Positions 1 to 6,961 of a stretch of DNA of 42,102 nt are shown here, one piece after another (positions within the stretch are counted from its first letter, which is position 1; every line of letters begins with the position of its first letter). The DNA lies in IMG/VR virus record IMGVR_UViG_3300044726_000069, positions 1 to 42,102 of that record; one strand, written 5' to 3'. The translations under genes and the position numbers were made by a program. The notes beneath the pieces are model-generated. The model was not told the DNA's origin. It saw only the letters and a list, made by a program, of their open reading frames with translations, and did no database searches. This DNA comes from a virus.

Positions 1-10
1 AGAACGACAA

Positions 11-55
11 CAGGCCCGTGCACCCGAACCGTCGAGGAAAGGGTGCACGGGCCTG
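11..55 (-). terminator. Strong hairpin ending the leftward left-end operon
   Basis: A perfect 15-bp stem (11-25 with 41-55) encloses a 15-nt loop. It lies 125 nt past the stop of the last leftward gene. The minus-strand sequence after the stem (TTGTCGTTCT) is only moderately T-rich, so this is a terminator by position and stem strength rather than a textbook intrinsic terminator. No T-run follows on the plus side. Confidence 0.55.
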
Positions 56-72
56 CCGTGATCGTACAGACG

Positions 73-129
73 CACCAGCCCCGCTCACCTCGCCGCGCTG
101 ACGGCTTCATGAGGCGATTGGGGCTGGTG
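73..129. repeat. Long-loop inverted repeat CACCAGCCCC / GGGGCTGGTG
   Basis: A 10-bp perfect inverted repeat (73-82 with 120-129) has a 37-nt loop and sits between the last leftward gene (stop at 181) and the terminal hairpin at 11-55. It could be part of a composite terminator or an operator. No tRNA fold or T-loop motif fits. Nothing else is recognisable in 1-180. Confidence 0.35.
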
Positions 130-180
130 GTTAAGGGTGCTGTGATTGGCTCATCAGCAACCCCCCGTGACGTCAGCGTG

Positions 181-456
181 TCAGATTGACGGGGCCTCCA
201 CCAGCTTCAGTCGCTTGAGGTGGTGGAGGATGCGGTGGATGGCGTCCACCCGGTCGTTGAAGTTGACCGCGCTGTTGACCCACACGGTGTTCGAGGCGAT
301 GAGTTCCACCTGGATCAGCACGTCGGTCACCAGGACGCCCTCGTCGACCACGACCTTCATGTACAGGCCGGAGTCCTTGTCCCCGTAGTGCACGTCGGTC
401 ACCGCGCCGTCGTGGATGAGCTTGAGCCACAGGTTGTCGTACAGCGCCCTACCCAT
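181..456 (-). CDS. Hypothetical protein, last gene of left operon
   Basis: 91 aa, ATG start. The sequence has the balance of a folded protein: a beta-rich first half (VDEGVLVTDVLIQVEL) and a helical basic end (RILHHLKRLKLVEAP). There are no cysteines, membrane segments or recognised domain. The start overlaps the end of the upstream gene by 8 nt, so translational coupling is likely. No function can be assigned. Confidence 0.75.
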   Translation of the reverse strand: MGRALYDNLWLKLIHDGAVTDVHYGDKDSGLYMKVVVDEGVLVTDVLIQVELIASNTVWVNSAVNFNDRVDAIHRILHHLKRLKLVEAPSI

Positions 457-652
457 CGGTCACTTCCACGTCGTCGTAGCTGGCGTCGTTGAAGTCGACG
501 TCGAAGCCCGGGCACTGGTGCTGATGGGCCTGCTGAATCAGGTGGGCCAGGCTGCGGCGATTGGCCCGCCCGATCTCCTGGTTGCACGTCAGGCACACCA
601 ACTCCGCAGCGACGGGGCTGACCAGGATGAAGTCATCGAGGAACGCCGCCAT
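449..652 (-). CDS. Small zinc-finger-like protein
   Basis: 67 aa. The start at 652 is chosen because its ATG overlaps the TGA of the upstream gene (TGATG); an upstream in-frame start would run through that gene. C20-x2-C23, then H43, H45 and C47, form a plausible single zinc knuckle, followed by an acidic tail (DVDFNDASYDDVEVTD). Such proteins often bind nucleic acid or a host protein, but nothing more specific is visible. Confidence 0.7.
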   Translation of the reverse strand: MAAFLDDFILVSPVAAELVCLTCNQEIGRANRRSLAHLIQQAHQHQCPGFDVDFNDASYDDVEVTDG

Positions 653-843
653 CACTGCACCTCCAGGTCGCAGGTGATGACCATGCGGGTCGGCGGGACT
701 CCTGTGTGATCCCACTGGGTCTTGAGTTCGTGCAGCAGCCACTGAACCAGGGTCTGACCCACTCCGAGGATCGCATCCTCGGAGAAGGTCAGGCCAGGCT
801 CAACGGACTCCCGCTCGACGATGAGTTCGAGTCCGGTCGGCAT
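652..843 (-). CDS. Hypothetical small protein
   Basis: 63 aa (MPTGLELIVERES...). The start at 843 overlaps the stop of the upstream zinc-knuckle gene and the stop overlaps the next start, so the gene fits the chain of coupled genes. The predicted fold is beta-alpha-beta, with a central helix (AILGVGQTLVQWLLHELKTQW). Length and character suit a small phage accessory protein of unknown role. Confidence 0.7.
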   Translation of the reverse strand: MPTGLELIVERESVEPGLTFSEDAILGVGQTLVQWLLHELKTQWDHTGVPPTRMVITCDLEVQ

Positions 844-1214
844 CAGGTCGCACCCATGTTCCGCTGGGCCAGGTTCAGCTGACTGAGCCGCGCCGGGATG
901 ACCCGGCTGGAGTTGCAGTCGTTGCAGCACCGCCCTTCGTCGAAGGCCACCAGCGGTTCGGGGTTGTTCCCGAACTGCCCGAAGTCCTGGCCGCAGAAGC
1001 AGCACAGGTTGAGTTCGAGCCTGGCAGGCAGGTCCCTCCCGTTGACCACGGCAGGGACCCGCTCCAGCCACTCCGCGATGTCGCCCTCCGGTGTCAGGAG
1101 AACGACAGCCACGTCGTCGCTGTGGGCATCCTCGGGCAGCAGGAACGTGATGGTCTTGCGCACCACGTCGACCTGAGGAGGGGGTGGGAGTTGGTCCTTC
1201 GTGGGCCGCTTCAC
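843..1214 (-). CDS. Zinc-binding hypothetical protein (two CxxC pairs)
   Basis: 123 aa from a GTG at 1214 that overlaps the TGA of the DUF932 gene as GTGA; a longer frame would overlap that gene. After a basic, proline-rich start (KRPTKDQLPPPPQ) comes a beta-rich region, then C71/C72-x-C74 and C96/C97-x2-C100 about 25 residues apart. This is a classical four-cysteine zinc ribbon or treble-clef arrangement, possibly a degenerate HNH-type fold lacking the catalytic histidines. Function unknown. Confidence 0.7.
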   Translation of the reverse strand: MKRPTKDQLPPPPQVDVVRKTITFLLPEDAHSDDVAVVLLTPEGDIAEWLERVPAVVNGRDLPARLELNLCCFCGQDFGQFGNNPEPLVAFDEGRCCNDCNSSRVIPARLSQLNLAQRNMGAT

Positions 1215-2347
1215 ACCGCCTCCAGCACCGCAGCCTGGCTTGCCAGCCACAGCCGGTCGTGCTGCTCCCACGACCCGCCGACCTGCGCCGTCAGCTGAGC
1301 CAGCTTCACGTCGGCCGTGTCACGGTCGTTGCTGTCCCGCTCCGCCACGCCCCACTGGCCCCAGGTGTTGTTCGCCATGAACCCACCCCATGCCGTGTTG
1401 GCGTAGTCGGCCACCCTCGGGTCGTCCCACATCGCCATGATCTCGTCGAAGCGACGGTCCCAGTTGTTGATGGCCCGGGTGTTGGTGACCTTCGTGTCGT
1501 TGCCGTCAGCACCGACGACGACCTCCAACTCCTCGGCGGGCTTGGCCCCGTAGACACGCTTGATCGTGTCGGCCAGCTGGTTCTTCTTCATCTCGGTGTT
1601 CATCAGCTGCTCGACCTCGCGGCTGAACTCGTCGACCTGCCCCTGGAACATCTCCAGGACCTCGCGGGCCTTGGCGATCTCCAGCACGGAGCCGACGGTG
1701 TGCTTCACCTTGAAGCTGGCCTTGTTCTCGCCCATCGCCACGCTGAGGGTGTTGTCACACACCACGCGCTGGCAGCACCACTTGTAGGTCGTGGCGATGC
1801 TGCCGTCGTGTGACGTGGTCGCCAGCAGGTAGGGCAGGTACTTGTCGTCGCCGATGGTCATGGTGTCGCTGGGCCGGACCTGCACCCATGCCTGGGCACC
1901 GACCCTGAGCAGCCCTGCCGACCCGACGCCCATGCCGTCGTCCGTCTCGTCGAGCAGGACCTTGACGTTCTCCAGCAACCACTCGTCGTACTGGTGGATG
2001 GCGTGGATGTCGGTCACGAAGCCGAACACCTTGTTGATGGACTCGGTGCCGTCGTCGTTGCGGTCGACCCGGACGAGGGCCTTGTGGGTGTCGATGGCGT
2101 GGACGATCAACTCCAGGTCACGGTCACGGCCGGAGTCGGCCACGGCGGGGTCGTAGCCCTCGGCCATGATCGACAGCGGGCGGTACTCGGCCTGCCAGTT
2201 GAACAGCCTGCCCTTGATGTCGGCGACGGGGACGAAGCCGTCGTAGTGGTTCTGGGTGATGCCGTCCCAATGCCAGGCATTCCCGTCGATCGCCCTGCAC
2301 CCGATCAGGGTGTTGGCGTTGAGGTACTCGATGCTGTTCTCACTCAT
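1211..2347 (-). CDS. DUF932 / phage-plasmid-like protein (TIGR03299 type)
   Basis: 378 aa, ATG preceded by a good Shine-Dalgarno (ACAGGAGCAC, 7-nt spacing). The central part (LRVGAQAWVQVRPSDT, then YLLATTSHDGS, then RVVCDNTLSVAM and a KVKHT segment) matches the order of motifs I associate with the DUF932 family carried by phages and plasmids of actinobacteria. Length is near the usual 320-400 aa. The biochemical role of this family is not established. The basic and aromatic content does not show catalytic motifs. It sits second to third in the leftward operon behind the HNH gene, consistent with an accessory, possibly anti-host or DNA-metabolism role (inference). Confidence 0.8.
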   Translation of the reverse strand: MSENSIEYLNANTLIGCRAIDGNAWHWDGITQNHYDGFVPVADIKGRLFNWQAEYRPLSIMAEGYDPAVADSGRDRDLELIVHAIDTHKALVRVDRNDDGTESINKVFGFVTDIHAIHQYDEWLLENVKVLLDETDDGMGVGSAGLLRVGAQAWVQVRPSDTMTIGDDKYLPYLLATTSHDGSIATTYKWCCQRVVCDNTLSVAMGENKASFKVKHTVGSVLEIAKAREVLEMFQGQVDEFSREVEQLMNTEMKKNQLADTIKRVYGAKPAEELEVVVGADGNDTKVTNTRAINNWDRRFDEIMAMWDDPRVADYANTAWGGFMANNTWGQWGVAERDSNDRDTADVKLAQLTAQVGGSWEQHDRLWLASQAAVLEAV

Positions 2348-2362
2348 GATGGTGCTCCTGTG

Positions 2363-2533
2363 TCAGTTCTTCGGCCGGATGGCCGAGATGGTTCGCTTGA
2401 TGCGCTTGCCGTGCTCGTCGTGGGTGTGGACGTAGACACGCTGTTCTGGAGGTAGGAGTTTCCCATCCTCGCCGTACAGGTGCCGGTGCGTCGGCATCCA
2501 CGCCGGGCGTGGCTTCTTCTTCGGTGCGGGCAT
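2363..2533 (-). CDS. Small basic hypothetical protein
   Basis: 56 aa from ATG 2533, chosen because GAAGGAAGGGG lies just upstream; a longer form from 2572 is possible but has a poorer context. The protein is rich in Lys, Pro, His and Arg (MPAPKKKPRPAW..., VYVHTHDEHGKRIKRTI). It may bind nucleic acid. It ends 15 nt before the DUF932 start, so the two are probably cotranscribed. Confidence 0.6.
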   Translation of the reverse strand: MPAPKKKPRPAWMPTHRHLYGEDGKLLPPEQRVYVHTHDEHGKRIKRTISAIRPKN

Positions 2534-2580
2534 GCCGCCCCTTCCTTCGACGGGGGATCTCCTCGTCGACATTCACCACC

Positions 2581-2958
2581 TTAGGAAACGGGGGGTGAGG
2601 CAGCGGAAACGTCAATGTTTCCGGGCCTTTCCGCCGATTTGATGAATGCCATTCGTCGCCGCATGTTGCACCGCTGGCAGGCGGCCGCGAGGTTCGCCAG
2701 CGTGTTGTTGCCCCGGTCGTGGTCGCGGTGGTCGACGACGAGGATGCCGTCCCATGACCCGTGCGTCTGGTTGTTGGCGCGCAGCCAGTCGATCTGCTCC
2801 CCGCAGTAGCTGCACCCGTGGGGGCCAAGACCGAGGGCGGCAAACAGGATCTCCCGGTGCTGGTACACGACCTTGCGGTCGACGATCCGGTACACGTAGC
2901 CCGCCTTCGGGTGGATCTTCCACTCCTGGCCGTGCTCGTCGATCAGCGTGTCAGTCAC
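2581..2958 (-). CDS. HNH endonuclease
   Basis: 125 aa, GTG start. The HNH domain spans about residues 46-102: C49-x2-C52, D76-H77 (VVDHRDHDRGNN), N89 and C94-x2-C97 N98. This is the zinc-stabilised type of the fold used by phage homing-type and packaging-associated nucleases. An N-terminal part (EWKIHPKAGYVYRIVDRKVVYQH) may help bind DNA. It is the first gene of the leftward operon and no Shine-Dalgarno precedes the GTG. A TAGATT box 7 nt upstream suggests a leaderless transcript. The gene lies far from the terminase at the other end, so a homing or host-DNA-cutting role is as likely as a packaging role. Confidence 0.85.
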   Translation of the reverse strand: MTDTLIDEHGQEWKIHPKAGYVYRIVDRKVVYQHREILFAALGLGPHGCSYCGEQIDWLRANNQTHGSWDGILVVDHRDHDRGNNTLANLAAACQRCNMRRRMAFIKSAERPGNIDVSAASPPVS

Positions 2959-2965
2959 ACCGTGA

Positions 2966-2995
2966 AATCTACAGGTTGGTGCGTATCCGCTTGAG
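2966..2995 (-). promoter_or_regulatory. Leftward promoter candidate for the HNH operon
   Basis: On the minus strand, TAGATT (2971-2966) lies 7 nt before the GTG start, so transcription would begin at or next to the start codon. Eleven nt upstream is CTCAAGCGGATAC (2995-2983), which recurs exactly at 42101-42089. There it precedes the other leftward unit and is followed 13 nt later by TAGAGC. No good TTGACA box is present, so the repeated 13-mer may be the upstream element. Confidence 0.4.
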
Positions 2996-3030
2996 ACAAC
3001 ACGCCCAGGAAGACCGAGATCCAGGCGCGT

Positions 3031-3044
3031 CGAACATATGTTCT
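3031..3044. promoter_or_regulatory. LexA (SOS) box candidate
   Basis: CGAACATATGTTCT contains a perfect 12-bp palindrome (3032-3043) and fits the Gram-positive/actinobacterial LexA site CGAACRNRYGTTYC at 13 of 14 positions. It is followed by TATAAC (3046-3051), a good rightward -10, so LexA bound here would block a promoter in the divergent control region. No -35 of quality is seen upstream. Confidence 0.6.
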
Positions 3045-3052
3045 CTATAACC

Positions 3053-3099
3053 GGTAACGGTTAACGGTTAATGCCCACCCGAAGGGTTAACCGTTAACC
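3053..3099. repeat. GGTTAAC operator/iteron cluster with 13-bp inverted repeat
   Basis: GGTTAACGGTTAA (3059-3071) pairs perfectly with TTAACCGTTAACC (3087-3099) around a 15-nt spacer. A variant unit GGTAAC (3053-3058) precedes it in the same 6-7-bp rhythm, and the right arm, GGTTAACCGTTAACC (3085-3099), is itself nearly palindromic. This suits an operator for a dimeric phage repressor. Origin iterons, or an RNA stem in the leader, are alternatives. It is one of the most AT-rich stretches in the window. Confidence 0.6.
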
Positions 3100-3173
3100 A
3101 GGTGAGCGGTCAGGGCACAGAACTGACGTGAGGGAGGGGCGGTGGCGACCGTAACACGCCCGTCAAGAGCAGG

Positions 3174-3207
3174 CTGACTGGCGCAGGTGACACCGGTATG
3201 CTAGGGT
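3174..3207 (+). promoter_or_regulatory. Rightward promoter of the early operon
   Basis: CTGACT (3174-3179) is followed after 17 nt by TATGCT (3197-3202), and TAGGGT (3202-3207) overlaps it. The ATG at 3214 is 6 nt beyond TAGGGT, so a transcript started here would be leaderless or nearly so. An AGGGTGG stretch could alternatively serve as a close Shine-Dalgarno for a longer transcript from the upstream -10 near 3046. Confidence 0.45.
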
Positions 3208-3213
3208 GGCTTG

Positions 3214-3687
3214 ATGGATTACCCGACACCGGAACAGATCGTCTCGGCGTACGAGGCCGCTTTCGGCGGAATGGGCTTCGACAAAGAGGTCATCGGCTTC
3301 AAGCCCCACGATGGGATGCGTGGGGCCTGGAACAAGGTCTTCGCCACCCACCCGATGTTCGTCCGCGCCCGGGACCGCTCACTGGCGAAGGAGGTGTTCA
3401 CCATGTCCGACTTTGCCCGGATCGGGGTGGGCTTCCTCCTGGAGTGCTTCCTGCGGGACATGGACGCCGAGGACCAGGAGGAAATCCGGCGAATCATGGC
3501 CCGGGCCTCAGGACCGGAATGGGTGAAGCGGGTCGACAGGCTCGACCCGACCGACGTCGCCGAGGAGTACATCGACACCGACATCGAGTTCCTGACCACC
3601 GTCTCCAACTACGCCCACTCGACCCGGCTTCGTGACGAAGCCACCCGCAAGATCGTCCAACTTCAGGCCAGGAAAGGAACCCCATGA
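3214..3687 (+). CDS. Hypothetical protein, first gene of the early operon
   Basis: 157 aa. ATG 3214 is preferred over TTG 3211. The protein is acidic and mostly helical (PTPEQIVSAYEAAFGGMGFDKEVIG..., DFARIGVGFLLECFLRDMDAEDQEEI), without membrane segments, cysteine pairs or an obvious HTH. As the first gene after the control region it may act on the host or on phage gene expression, but no family is recognised. The stop overlaps the next start as ATGA. Confidence 0.75.
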   Translation: MDYPTPEQIVSAYEAAFGGMGFDKEVIGFKPHDGMRGAWNKVFATHPMFVRARDRSLAKEVFTMSDFARIGVGFLLECFLRDMDAEDQEEIRRIMARASGPEWVKRVDRLDPTDVAEEYIDTDIEFLTTVSNYAHSTRLRDEATRKIVQLQARKGTP

Positions 3688-4022
3688 GTCCATCAGAGCG
3701 TTTCGGCGTCCGCATCCATCCAGACACGGTCGTCCTCGCGAAGGAGATGGGACACGTCCTCCACGACAACCTGGACACGGTCACCAGCCCGACCATGTCC
3801 AACATGGTCGACTACGCCTTCATGTACTGGGCCGCGACGACCCTGCCCGACGACGACCCACGCAAGAGCCGGTACCTACAGAAGTGCCGTGCCGGTGGCC
3901 TGACCGAGGTGTTCGACTCCCTATGGGGCGAACTCGCCGAACTGAAGGACGACGTCGTGGGCTGGAAAGAGGAAGCCCTGATCTACGCCCCGACGGAGGA
4001 ATCCGAAGTCCTGCCGCACTGA
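3684..4022 (+). CDS. Hypothetical protein, possible ribbon-helix-helix regulator
   Basis: 112 aa, start overlapping the previous stop (ATGA). Residues 5-55 have the layout of a ribbon-helix-helix domain: a short strand (RFGVRIHPDT), a helix (VVLAKEMGHVLHD), a turn and a second helix beginning SPTMSNMVDYAFMYWA. An acidic helical tail follows. The position just downstream of the operator region fits a regulator. The assignment is by pattern only; a loop of about 8 residues between the helices is longer than in classical CopG/Arc proteins. Confidence 0.65.
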   Translation: MSPSERFGVRIHPDTVVLAKEMGHVLHDNLDTVTSPTMSNMVDYAFMYWAATTLPDDDPRKSRYLQKCRAGGLTEVFDSLWGELAELKDDVVGWKEEALIYAPTEESEVLPH

Positions 4023-4067
4023 CTGGTACCTGGAACGCGCACCAATGAGGGAGAACGACAATGAGAG

Positions 4068-4175
4068 ATGACACCTATGGCGGGCATCACCGTGTTCGGG
4101 TTCTGGGCGGGCACAGGCACGGTCCTGGTCGGCCTGCTGTGCGCATGGCTGCTGAGGCTGGCCGATGAGTCATGA
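4068..4175 (+). CDS. Single-span small membrane protein
   Basis: 35 aa (32 aa if the ATG at 4077 is used). Nearly the whole chain is one membrane segment (ITVFGFWAGTGTVLVGLLCAWLLRLA) with a charged end (ADES). GAGGGAGA about 12 nt upstream is a possible ribosome site. The stop overlaps the helicase start by 11 nt. An out-of-frame ORF from 4061 has a slightly better placed ribosome site and an ATGA junction with the helicase, but encodes an implausible Gly/His/Arg-rich peptide. Confidence 0.5.
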   Translation: MTPMAGITVFGFWAGTGTVLVGLLCAWLLRLADES

Positions 4176-5745
4176 ACTCCCGGCCTGGGCGGACGAGCTA
4201 CGTCCGCACCAGGTCGACGCGATCGCCGAGATCCTGGACCACTACCAGCACGGCGTGAAGATGGTCGTGCTCGACGCCCCCACCGGCAGCGGGAAGACCC
4301 TGATCGCGGACGTGGTGCGCCAGGAACTGGGCGTCCCGAAGACGCTGTACGTCTGCTCCGGCAAGGCGCTCCAGGACCAGTTCGCCCGCGACTACCCCGA
4401 GTCCCGCATCATCAAGGGTCGCACGAACTACACGCCGAACAAGGTGCCCCGCATCGGGAAGATGGCGCTGACCTGCGACGACTGTAACGGCCCGGCCTGC
4501 ACCTACTGCGACCCTCAGGCCAGCTGCCCGTACCAGGTCGCCCGCACCGAGGCGTCCATCGCCGAGACGGCGGTGCTGAACACGTCGTACTACCTGGCCG
4601 AACTCAACGGGCCAGGGCGGTTCCGTCGCCGGAGCTTCACCATCTTCGACGAGTGCGACACCCTGGAGGAGAATCTCCTGAACTGGTCGCAGCTGGGCAT
4701 CTCGTCAGCCCGGTGCAAGACCCTCGGTGCGACGATGCCGCCGAAGGGTGCCCACTGGAAGACCCTCGTCGCGTGGGTGCGGGACCACCTGCTCACGGCG
4801 GTCGCGCTCCATATCCGGGGCTACAACCTGAAGGACCCGGCCCAGGCGAAGGAGGCCGAGGGCTGGAAGCGGTGGGAGCGGGACCTGGAACGGTTCGTCG
4901 ACAGTCGAGGCGGTGGTGAGGACTGGACGAAGGAGATGATCGGCCAGAAGCACCAGAGCCTCATGCTCAAGCCCACGATGGTGAGCGGGTTCGGGGAACG
5001 CGGGATCTGGCGACACGCGGGAACCGAGGACAAGTGGCTGCTCATGTCGGCCACGGTGCTGTCCGCCGCCGTCATGCTGAAGGAGTTGGGCTGGACCGAG
5101 GACTACCAGGTCGTCCGTGTCCCGATGACGTTCCCTGTGGAGAACCGCCCGATCTACAACCTGCCTCTGGCCCCCGTCATCTACGCGGCCACGGAGCAGG
5201 AGCTACAACGGCTTGCTGGGGGGGTGAGGGGCGTGGTGAACCGGCACCGAAGGGAGTCGGTGCTGGTCCACACCGTCAACTACGCGCTGACGGGACGGAT
5301 CGTCGCTGCGCTGGAGGGCACCGGGCGCAACGTCCACTTCTATACCAACGCCCGAGAGCGGGAGGCCGCGGTGGACGCATATCGACATGATCCTGGCTCC
5401 GTCATGGTAGCTCCGAGCCTGGATCGTGGTGTCGATTTGCCCGGCGACATGTGCCGCGTACAGGTCATCGCGAAGGTCCCGTGGCCCAACAGCAAGGATC
5501 GACGGGTGTCTGCACGCCTTGACGCCGACGGCGGGCAGGCATGGTACGATGTGCAAACCATACGCACCCTTGTGCAGATGACAGGTCGTGCTGTACGCTC
5601 AGCTGACGACACTGCTGTCACCTACATCCTTGACAGCAAGTTCACAGATCTGCACTCGAAACATCACCATATGTTCCCGAAGTGGTGGAACGATGCCGTC
5701 TCGACGCCGTTTCAGCCGCTCGAACTTCTTAATGCAAACACGTAA
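4165..5745 (+). CDS. DinG/XPD-like superfamily 2 DNA helicase
   Basis: 526 aa. Walker A is APTGSGKT (38-45); a Q-motif-like segment (ELRPHQVDAI) precedes it; motif II is DECD (162-165); motif VI is GRAVRS near residue 480. Between motifs I and II lie five cysteines (104, 107, 112, 115, 121), the position where DinG and XPD/Rad3 helicases hold a 4Fe-4S cluster that splits the strands; a zinc site is the alternative. It would unwind DNA 5'->3' or remodel branched or R-loop DNA during phage replication. The protein is shorter than E. coli DinG (about 716 aa). It heads a recombination cluster that includes a Cas4-like (also cysteine-bearing) nuclease. Confidence 0.85.
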   Translation: MSHELPAWADELRPHQVDAIAEILDHYQHGVKMVVLDAPTGSGKTLIADVVRQELGVPKTLYVCSGKALQDQFARDYPESRIIKGRTNYTPNKVPRIGKMALTCDDCNGPACTYCDPQASCPYQVARTEASIAETAVLNTSYYLAELNGPGRFRRRSFTIFDECDTLEENLLNWSQLGISSARCKTLGATMPPKGAHWKTLVAWVRDHLLTAVALHIRGYNLKDPAQAKEAEGWKRWERDLERFVDSRGGGEDWTKEMIGQKHQSLMLKPTMVSGFGERGIWRHAGTEDKWLLMSATVLSAAVMLKELGWTEDYQVVRVPMTFPVENRPIYNLPLAPVIYAATEQELQRLAGGVRGVVNRHRRESVLVHTVNYALTGRIVAALEGTGRNVHFYTNAREREAAVDAYRHDPGSVMVAPSLDRGVDLPGDMCRVQVIAKVPWPNSKDRRVSARLDADGGQAWYDVQTIRTLVQMTGRAVRSADDTAVTYILDSKFTDLHSKHHHMFPKWWNDAVSTPFQPLELLNANT

Positions 5746-5769
5746 CCAACACACTCAGGGAGTACCACT

Positions 5770-6459
5770 GTGGATGACAGCTTCAAGACCAGCACCGGCC
5801 TCGCCGACGAGATGCGCCTGGAGGTGCGGGACGCGGCCTTCGTGCTCGACCCGAAGTACAACCGGGACGGCGAACTCATCCCGCTGCTCAAGCTCACCGG
5901 CATCGCCACGATCGACGGCGTGCCGCGCGAACTGAGCGAGACGTACGGGGTCGGCAAGGGCTGGACGATCGACGCCGACGGGTCCCGGGCCACGTCGGCC
6001 ACGCACTCGAAGTTCAACTCGAACACGGCGTACGGCAAGTTCATCGACGCCTTCGTGGCTGTGGACGGGGCTGTGGACATCCTGGACAAGATCCCCGGGG
6101 CGTCGGCGCTGGTCGCCGAGACGTGGGTGGGGTTCACCCTGGACCTGGAGCGGTCCGAGCCGGAGACGTTCAACATCCGCGGTGAGGCCAAGCCCGTCAC
6201 CCGCAACGGCATCCTGTTGCCCGTCGCGGTCGTGGCGCACAACACCCTCGGCGTGCAGCAGGAACTCCCCGACGCCACCGCCGACGCGACCCTCCCGGCC
6301 GACGTGAAGTCGGAACTGGAGAACGTCGCGCTGAAGGTCGACACGTTCGAGGAGTTCATCGCCGCCGCCTACGAGTTGGGCACGATCGACGGTCAGCCCT
6401 TCGAGGACCACGTCGCCGACGACAGCCCCGCCGGGTTCTACGCGACCGTCAAGGCGTAA
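5770..6459 (+). CDS. Hypothetical protein of the recombination cluster
   Basis: 229 aa, GTG start 24 nt after the helicase stop. It has an N-terminal beta-rich domain (residues 15-75: LEVRDAAFVLDPKYNRDGELIPLLKLTGIA..., YGVGKGWTIDADG) and a C-terminal acidic helical part (ELENVALKVDTFEEFIAAAYEL). Proteins of this shape accompany Cas4, ATPase and ERCC4 genes in other actinophages, where I would expect a DNA-binding or single-strand-binding helper. That role is inference from context; no OB-fold signature is certain. Confidence 0.75.
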   Translation: MDDSFKTSTGLADEMRLEVRDAAFVLDPKYNRDGELIPLLKLTGIATIDGVPRELSETYGVGKGWTIDADGSRATSATHSKFNSNTAYGKFIDAFVAVDGAVDILDKIPGASALVAETWVGFTLDLERSEPETFNIRGEAKPVTRNGILLPVAVVAHNTLGVQQELPDATADATLPADVKSELENVALKVDTFEEFIAAAYELGTIDGQPFEDHVADDSPAGFYATVKA

Positions 6460-6461
6460 CG

Positions 6462-6761
6462 GTGGGGGCCGAGTACGGCCTCCGTCGGGTGGAGCGCCCC
6501 CCGGTCCCGCGTCGGGGCGGGACCGGGCCGCGCAAGTCCGCCCTGATGGGCGAGATCGAGAAGGTCATGGCCGAGCCGAACACCTGGTTCGCCGTGGCCG
6601 TGTACCAGTCGCGGACCGGGGCGTACTCAGCCGCGGCGAGGATGCGGAAGCGGGAGTGGGCGATGCCGATGGTGTTCTGGCCGGTGAGCGAGGACGCGGG
6701 GTCGAGCGAACTGTTCGTGAAGGCCATCGCTGTCACACAGGGTGGGGAGGATGAGGAATGA
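6462..6761 (+). CDS. Small hypothetical protein
   Basis: 99 aa, GTG start 2 nt after the previous stop. A basic, arginine-rich N-terminus (GLRRVERPPVPRRGG) precedes a compact alpha/beta core (NTWFAVAVYQSRTGAYSAAARMRKREW, then a strand MPMVFWPV and SSELFVKAIAV). The core looks like a small DNA- or nucleotide-associated fold, but no family is recognised. The stop overlaps the next start (ATGA). Confidence 0.7.
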   Translation: MGAEYGLRRVERPPVPRRGGTGPRKSALMGEIEKVMAEPNTWFAVAVYQSRTGAYSAAARMRKREWAMPMVFWPVSEDAGSSELFVKAIAVTQGGEDEE

Positions 6762-6961
6762 GTGACGCGTTCTTCGACCTGACCGACATTCAGAGCAAGA
6801 CGTTCAAGGAGATGCTGGAGCTACGCGAGGAGGTGTACCGGCTGCGGGCCGTCGTCGCCGCCCTCCTCGCCATACCCGACGAGTGGGCGGCCGAGAACCG
6901 ATCGTTCGCCGCCCAACGGCTCCGTTCCCGCATGGCTGTCGTGGTGGAGGGGGAGCAGTGA
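6758..6961 (+). CDS. Short coiled-coil protein, paralogue of the next gene
   Basis: 67 aa. A heptad-like helix (TFKEMLELREEVYRLRAVVAALLAIP) is followed by a second helix and the tail AVVVEGEQ. The segment RLRAVVAALLA and the tail are repeated in the next gene at both protein and DNA level, so the two genes arose by duplication or exchange. It is probably an oligomeric accessory protein of unknown function. Confidence 0.7.
   Translation: MSDAFFDLTDIQSKTFKEMLELREEVYRLRAVVAALLAIPDEWAAENRSFAAQRLRSRMAVVVEGEQ
6932..6956 (+). repeat. 25-bp direct repeat copy 1 (gene-end repeat)
   Basis: This block matches 7258-7282 at 23 of 25 positions and encodes the same C-terminal residues (MA-VVEGE) of two consecutive genes. 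A second shared block lies inside both genes: CGGCTGCGGGCC at 6839, 7015 and 7090, followed after 6 nt by GCCGCCCTCCTCGCC in the first and last copies. This is direct evidence of local duplication. Confidence 0.75.

Noticed and set aside
60-145. tRNA-like structure at the left end
   Set aside because: The long inverted repeat at 73-129 lacks a D-arm, anticodon arm and the GTTCRA motif.
4061-4168. 35-aa ORF MRDDTYGGHHR... with ATGA overlap to the helicase
   Set aside because: It has a reasonable ribosome site, but the Gly/His/Arg-rich translation looks like a shadow of the overlapping membrane-segment frame, which is preferred.
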